Source: DATBLE01 sp963734065 (lineage in GTDB: Bacteria; Actinomycetota; Thermoleophilia; Gaiellales; Gaiellaceae). Taken from it: a DNA stretch of 64,000 nucleotides. The translations under genes were made by a program, and so were the position numbers. Shown piece after piece: positions 60,644 through 64,000 of the stretch (positions are counted from its first letter, which is position 1; each line of letters opens with the position of its first letter). The DNA lies in contig CAVTFN010000003.1 of NCBI GenBank assembly GCA_963734065.1, positions 1,116,001-1,180,000 of the forward strand. The letters run 5' to 3'. The notes beneath the pieces are model-generated. The model worked only from the letters and a program-made list of their open reading frames with translations. It was not told the origin of the DNA and searched no databases.

Positions 60644-60652
60644 TCGACTCTA

Positions 60653-61573
60653 CTAACCGCCGGACCGATCGTCCAACGGGGCAACAGTGCGCTGCTCCGC
60701 CGCGCGCCGGCTGTAGAGAACCATGTTCAGGAAGGCGCTGCCGATCACCAGGCGGGCAAGCACGTACAGCCACACGAGCATCGTCGCCGCGGTGCCGAAG
60801 GCGCCGTACGTCTCCTCGGCACGGCCGAGCCTCGGGGCGAAGTAGAAGAGCACCGCGACCGTGATCAGCTGGTAGCCGACGCCGACCATGACGGCTCCCG
60901 GCAGGAGGTCGCGGAGGCGCGCGTCGCCGTGCGGCAGGAACCACATCGCGACGAGCGCGATGCAGACCATCAACGCGGCGCTGAGCAGGCTGCCGAGCAG
61001 CGCCTGCGCCCCGATGTGCCCCCGCAGCCAGGCGACGCCCGACGAGGCGGCGAAGGCGAACAGGAAGAGCCCGTTGAAGAGGACGATCGCGTGCAGCGGC
61101 CGCCTGATCCGCGGCGGCGGGAGGCCCCACGCAAGCGAGAAGGCGAGCACGAGCGCCCGGATCGCCCCCAGGCTGAACCAGAACAGCATCACGATGCCGA
61201 AGACAAGGACGAGCACGATCCCGCGGCTGCCGTGCTCCAGCGCTCTCGCGCCGGAGTGAGCCGCAGCGGCGGTGATCCCGAACCGCCGCGCCTCCTGCTC
61301 GAGGGCGCCCGGGTCGAGATCGTCCCAGAAGGAGAGGACCGCCGCCCCGACCAGGCCGAACGGGACAAGCCAGAGGAAGAAACGGAAGGCGACCCCCGCC
61401 TCGATCAGCACGCCGCCGAGGCGGCGCTCCGTCTCCAGCACCTCGACGACGAGGGGTGCGCCCGGCAGGCGTTCGGCGCGCCGGCGCAAGACCTCCGCCC
61501 GTGCGGCCAGAGCCATGGCTCGTGTCTGCTCCTCGGTGACGACCGGCGGAGACTCGGGACGCTCGTCTTCCAC
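60653..61573 (-). CDS. YihY/virulence factor BrkB family membrane protein
   Basis: A 306-residue protein with six helices. Motifs AGVAFRFFLWLVPFGLVGAA, IVMLFWFSLGAIRALVLAFS and AVMVGVGYQLITVAVLFYFA fit the YihY/BrkB family, including the conserved GRAEETYGAFGTAATMLVWL turn. Formerly annotated as RNase BN by mistake; real function unknown. ATG at 61573. Confidence 0.85.
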   Translation of the reverse strand: MEDERPESPPVVTEEQTRAMALAARAEVLRRRAERLPGAPLVVEVLETERRLGGVLIEAGVAFRFFLWLVPFGLVGAAVLSFWDDLDPGALEQEARRFGITAAAAHSGARALEHGSRGIVLVLVFGIVMLFWFSLGAIRALVLAFSLAWGLPPPRIRRPLHAIVLFNGLFLFAFAASSGVAWLRGHIGAQALLGSLLSAALMVCIALVAMWFLPHGDARLRDLLPGAVMVGVGYQLITVAVLFYFAPRLGRAEETYGAFGTAATMLVWLYVLARLVIGSAFLNMVLYSRRAAEQRTVAPLDDRSGG

Positions 61574-61608
61574 GTGCCGATCGTCGCAGATGGGCCAGGT
61601 TTGTCAGA

Positions 61609-62640
61609 GTGCCGGGGATGGCGGCCGTGCCCGGCAAGCTGAACGTCGACCAGACCTACAACGACGCCTACCGCGGCTGGCCGGTCGCGCCGGTGGACCA
61701 GCCCCACCCGATCCGCGGCGCCTTCATGGACCCGCGACCCGATCCCGAGCTCGGAGCGATCTACCACGACGGCGTCGACGTCGCCGTACGCGACGACCGC
61801 CCGGAAGCGGGAGCGCCGCCGGGGCGAACCCACCGCGTCTTTGCGATCGAGGGCGGCAAGGTCATCCGCGCCACCCCACACGGCGTCCGCGGGCTCGTCG
61901 ACATCGGGCACTTCCGTTACGAGCACGTCGACGCGCTCGTCAAGGTCGGGGACCAGATCGACCCGGGCGACCTGATCGGCTGGAGCTGCTTCGACTCCTG
62001 GCACGTCCACGTCGGCGAGTGGATCTTCCCGGAGGACGACGAGCCGATCCTCGTCAACCCGTTGCGGCCGGGCGGGAAGCTCCGGCCGTACGTCGACACG
62101 GCCCCGCCGGACATCCACGAGATCCGCTACTACACGCCGGCCGAGCCGGCCTGGCAGCGGCGCCCCCAGACAACGGTGGCGCTCTTCCCCCAGGCGGGCA
62201 CGCGGCTGAACAAGGCGGCGCTGTCGGGAAAGGTGGACGTGCGTGTCCACCTCGACGACCCTCAGTCGTTCATCGGCTGGTTCGCAGAGCTCCCGTGGAT
62301 GGCCGCCCCCCACCATCCGTTCCGCGTCGCCGTCGCCGTCGTGAGGCTCCCCGGCGGCGAGGTCATCCTCAACCGGGATGTCTTCCGGGCCGAACGCTCC
62401 GTCTACACGTCCGCCTCGCAGCACTTCGCGCCCGGCACCGACCAGAACCTGCCGGCGAACGAATGCATGGCCGAGCACCGCACGATGCGCTGCGACGGCA
62501 CCTACTGGTTCCGCCTCTTCCCGAAGCCGTACTGGGACACGACGAGCCTGCCGAACGGGAACTACCAGCTCCATATCCTCGCCTGGGACATCAACGGCAA
62601 CGAGGCAGAGGCCTACTCGGACGTGACGATCCACAACTGA
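61609..62640 (+). CDS. M23-like peptidase-domain protein
   Basis: A 343-residue protein with a LytM/M23-type signature: IYHDGVDVAV (HxGxD-like, His53 and Asp57) and WHVHVGEW (HxH, His132 and His134). No signal peptide or LysM domain, so peptidoglycan hydrolysis is not certain. The C-terminal part is beta-rich and contains DINGNEAEAYSD. GTG at 61609 or ATG 61618. Confidence 0.75.
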   Translation: MPGMAAVPGKLNVDQTYNDAYRGWPVAPVDQPHPIRGAFMDPRPDPELGAIYHDGVDVAVRDDRPEAGAPPGRTHRVFAIEGGKVIRATPHGVRGLVDIGHFRYEHVDALVKVGDQIDPGDLIGWSCFDSWHVHVGEWIFPEDDEPILVNPLRPGGKLRPYVDTAPPDIHEIRYYTPAEPAWQRRPQTTVALFPQAGTRLNKAALSGKVDVRVHLDDPQSFIGWFAELPWMAAPHHPFRVAVAVVRLPGGEVILNRDVFRAERSVYTSASQHFAPGTDQNLPANECMAEHRTMRCDGTYWFRLFPKPYWDTTSLPNGNYQLHILAWDINGNEAEAYSDVTIHN

Positions 62641-62725
62641 CCGCTCCGGGGGCGATGGCAAAGGAGCGGCTGATCGGCCACAATTGGCGGGTCGGGACAA
62701 TCGGTGACGCGGGGGTGAGCGAACG

Positions 62726-63178
62726 GTGAAGGTCTTTCAGCGCGAGCAGCAGCTACGGACGACGGGCGGGCTCCACGTCCGCGACATCACGGACGACGTG
62801 GCAGAGGTGGTGCAGGAGAGCGGCGTCCAGGACGGCATCGCCTGCGTCTACTCCCCGCACACGACGTGCTGCGTTCGCGTGAACGAGTTCGAGCAGGGCT
62901 TCCTCGAGGACTTCGCCCAGCTCCTCTGTCGCCTCGTCCCGCGGGAGACCTACTACGCGCACGACGACTGGGACCGCCGCACCGAGAACATCTGCCCCGA
63001 GGACATGGACTTCGGCAACGGCCACTCCCACTGCATGGCGATGCTGCTCGGCACCGCCGGCGAGTCGATCCCGATCCGGAACGGCGAGCTCCAGCTCGGC
63101 ACCTGGCAGCGGGTGCTCTTCCTCGAGCTCGACCGCGAGCGCGACCGCCGCTGGATCGTCCAGGTCGTCGGGCACTAG
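62726..63178 (+). CDS. YjbQ/UPF0047 family protein
   Basis: A 150-residue protein: VQDGIACVYSPHTTCCVRVN, FENICPEDMDFGNGHSHCMA-like (here TENICPEDMDFGNGHSHCMA) and NGELQLGTWQRVLFLELD. Conserved His and Cys residues fit the UPF0047 active site. Members act as secondary thiamine-phosphate synthase (YjbQ), converting HMP-PP and THZ-P to thiamine phosphate at low rates. GTG 62726. Confidence 0.9.
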   Translation: MKVFQREQQLRTTGGLHVRDITDDVAEVVQESGVQDGIACVYSPHTTCCVRVNEFEQGFLEDFAQLLCRLVPRETYYAHDDWDRRTENICPEDMDFGNGHSHCMAMLLGTAGESIPIRNGELQLGTWQRVLFLELDRERDRRWIVQVVGH

Positions 63179-63262
63179 CCCCGCAACCGGCCAACAGCGC
63201 GTCGGCCGCAGAGGGCGCGGCCGGCGAAGCCGCGACCCTTCCGGCCGTGGCTGAGCTCGTGG

Positions 63263-63299
63263 CGTTTCACACCCAGTCTCTGAGACTGGGGCTGAAACG
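63263..63299. terminator. convergent hairpin between yjbQ and sigma gene
   Basis: CGTTTCA, then CCCAGTCTC/GAGACTGGG and TGAAACG. A two-part stem with short loops between two convergent stops, without a strong T tract. Likely a bidirectional terminator. Confidence 0.55.
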
Positions 63300-63383
63300 T
63301 TTGCGTGACAACTCGTCCACAGGGGTGCGGAAGGCGGGTCGGGGCGGCCCTGATCGCCGAGGGCCTCGGGATCGATCTGAGCG

Positions 63384-64000
63384 CTACGCGGCTTCGCGCA
63401 GCCCGGCGACCTCGCGGAGCATCGACAGCGTCTCGAGGGCGTTCGCCTCGATCTGCCGGACCCGCTCACGCGTGATGCCCAGGTGGCGGCCGATCGCCTC
63501 CAGCGACATCGGCTCGCCGTCGCCGGCGAGGCCGTACCGGAGCTCGAGCACCGAGCGCTCGCGGTCGGGCAGCTCGTCGAGCGCCTTCCGGAGCGTCTCC
63601 TGGCGGAGGCTGACCTCGACCTCCTCGTCCGTGTGCACCTCGGCCGCGAACAGGTCGCCGAACGAGCCGGAATTATCCTCCCCGATCGGCTTGTCCAGGC
63701 TCGTGACGGCACGCGCGGCCGATTTGACCTCGCGCACCTGCTTGAGCGGCAGCTTGGCCTCCTTCGCCAGCTCCTGGTCGGTCGGCTGGCGGCCAAGCTT
63801 CGCGACCAGCTCGCGCTCGGCGCGCGCGATCTTCTGCTCGCGCTCGACGATGTGCACCGGGATCCGGATCGTCCGCGACTTGTTCGCGACGCCGCGCTGG
63901 ACGGCCTGGCGGATCCACCAGGTGGCATACGTGGAGAACTTGAAGCCCTTGCGGTAGTCGAACTTCTCGACGGCGCGGATCAGCCCGATGATCCCCTCCT
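63384..64000 (-). CDS. RNA polymerase sigma factor, primary type (partial)
   Basis: Runs off the right edge. Region 2: FDYRKGFKFSTYATWWIRQA, then SRTIRIPVHIVERE. Region 3: RQPTDQELAKEAKLPLKQVR. Region 4: ALDELPDRERSVLELRYGLA and HLGITRERVRQIEANAL. Matches the SigA/HrdB-type group 1 or 2 family; region 1 lies outside the window. It ends at 63384 with a short tail GLREAA. Whether it is the housekeeping sigma or a group 2 member cannot be told. Confidence 0.93.
   Translation of the reverse strand, partial: EGIIGLIRAVEKFDYRKGFKFSTYATWWIRQAVQRGVANKSRTIRIPVHIVEREQKIARAERELVAKLGRQPTDQELAKEAKLPLKQVREVKSAARAVTSLDKPIGEDNSGSFGDLFAAEVHTDEEVEVSLRQETLRKALDELPDRERSVLELRYGLAGDGEPMSLEAIGRHLGITRERVRQIEANALETLSMLREVAGLREAA

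Noticed and set aside
59084..61642. An 852-codon plus-strand frame opposite M20 and YihY
   Set aside because: Shadow frame; M20 metal motifs and YihY helices are on the minus strand.
1..64000. CRISPR arrays, rRNA genes and insertion sequences
   Set aside because: None seen: no regular direct-repeat/spacer pattern, no rRNA-like sequence, and no transposase motif.

Overview
The window is GC-rich chromosomal DNA from a high-GC Gram-positive bacterium. GTG starts, ATGA/GTGA gene overlaps, a ruvC-ruvA-ruvB operon with a yebC-type gene upstream, and many secreted or membrane proteins of actinobacterial style point to Actinomycetota. A deep lineage such as Thermoleophilia is my best guess, but no rRNA is present to confirm it.

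Left chromosomal block (1-19.7 kb). The window opens inside a relA/spoT gene, then recJ. From 10.0 to 4.0 kb an apparent operon on the minus strand encodes a two-TM protein, a NTP_transf_5-type nucleotidyltransferase, a PqqD-like RRE protein with a leader-like C-terminal tail, an HPr-kinase-like ATPase, three family-2 glycosyltransferases and a second, active-site-degenerate nucleotidyltransferase. This resembles RiPP tailoring clusters (lasso/PqqD type) but lacks the usual cyclase, protease or radical SAM enzyme. Next come ruvCAB, yebC, an ankyrin protein, a membrane protein, an AIR-synthase-like protein, an alpha/beta hydrolase, an aquaporin and a 5'-truncated membrane protein.

Island (19.8-48.2 kb). 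A tRNA with anticodon CAU (19728-19801) is followed by two more copies of its 3' half, at about 32.27 kb and 48.13 kb, so the interval looks like two stacked or tandem integrative elements. Three copies of a roughly 125-bp repeat with direct repeats, like integrase arm sites, lie at 30.8, 34.7 and 48.0 kb. The left element carries phage packaging genes (two terminase modules, one heavily mutated), HNH genes, excisionase-type HTH proteins and a RepA-like ATPase. It has a capsid-like 3' stub but no recognisable portal or tail genes. Its cargo is a hemopexin-repeat protein, a peptidoglycan-binding/LGFP protein and a ricin-type lectin. The right element carries a truncated, frameshifted tyrosine recombinase, a GNAT pseudogene, two related small acidic peptides, large probable secreted proteins, and a cargo block of HdeD-like, ZIP transporter, DedA, arylsulfatase and membrane proteins. 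Decay is widespread.

Right chromosomal block (48.2-64 kb). SHOCT protein, a stub of a P-type ATPase, a secreted matrixin-like protease, a Vps62-like/membrane fusion, glutaminase, a kinase-like/UPF0104 flippase-type protein, SLC13 and AbgT transporters, an M20 peptidase, YihY, an M23-like protein, YjbQ, and a primary-type sigma factor running off the right edge. Glutaminase, AbgT and M20 suggest a theme of glutamate and peptide use.

Palindromic hairpins of related style recur between genes (10.5, 13.0, 18.9 and 63.3 kb); at least two sit between convergent genes and could act as bidirectional terminators.
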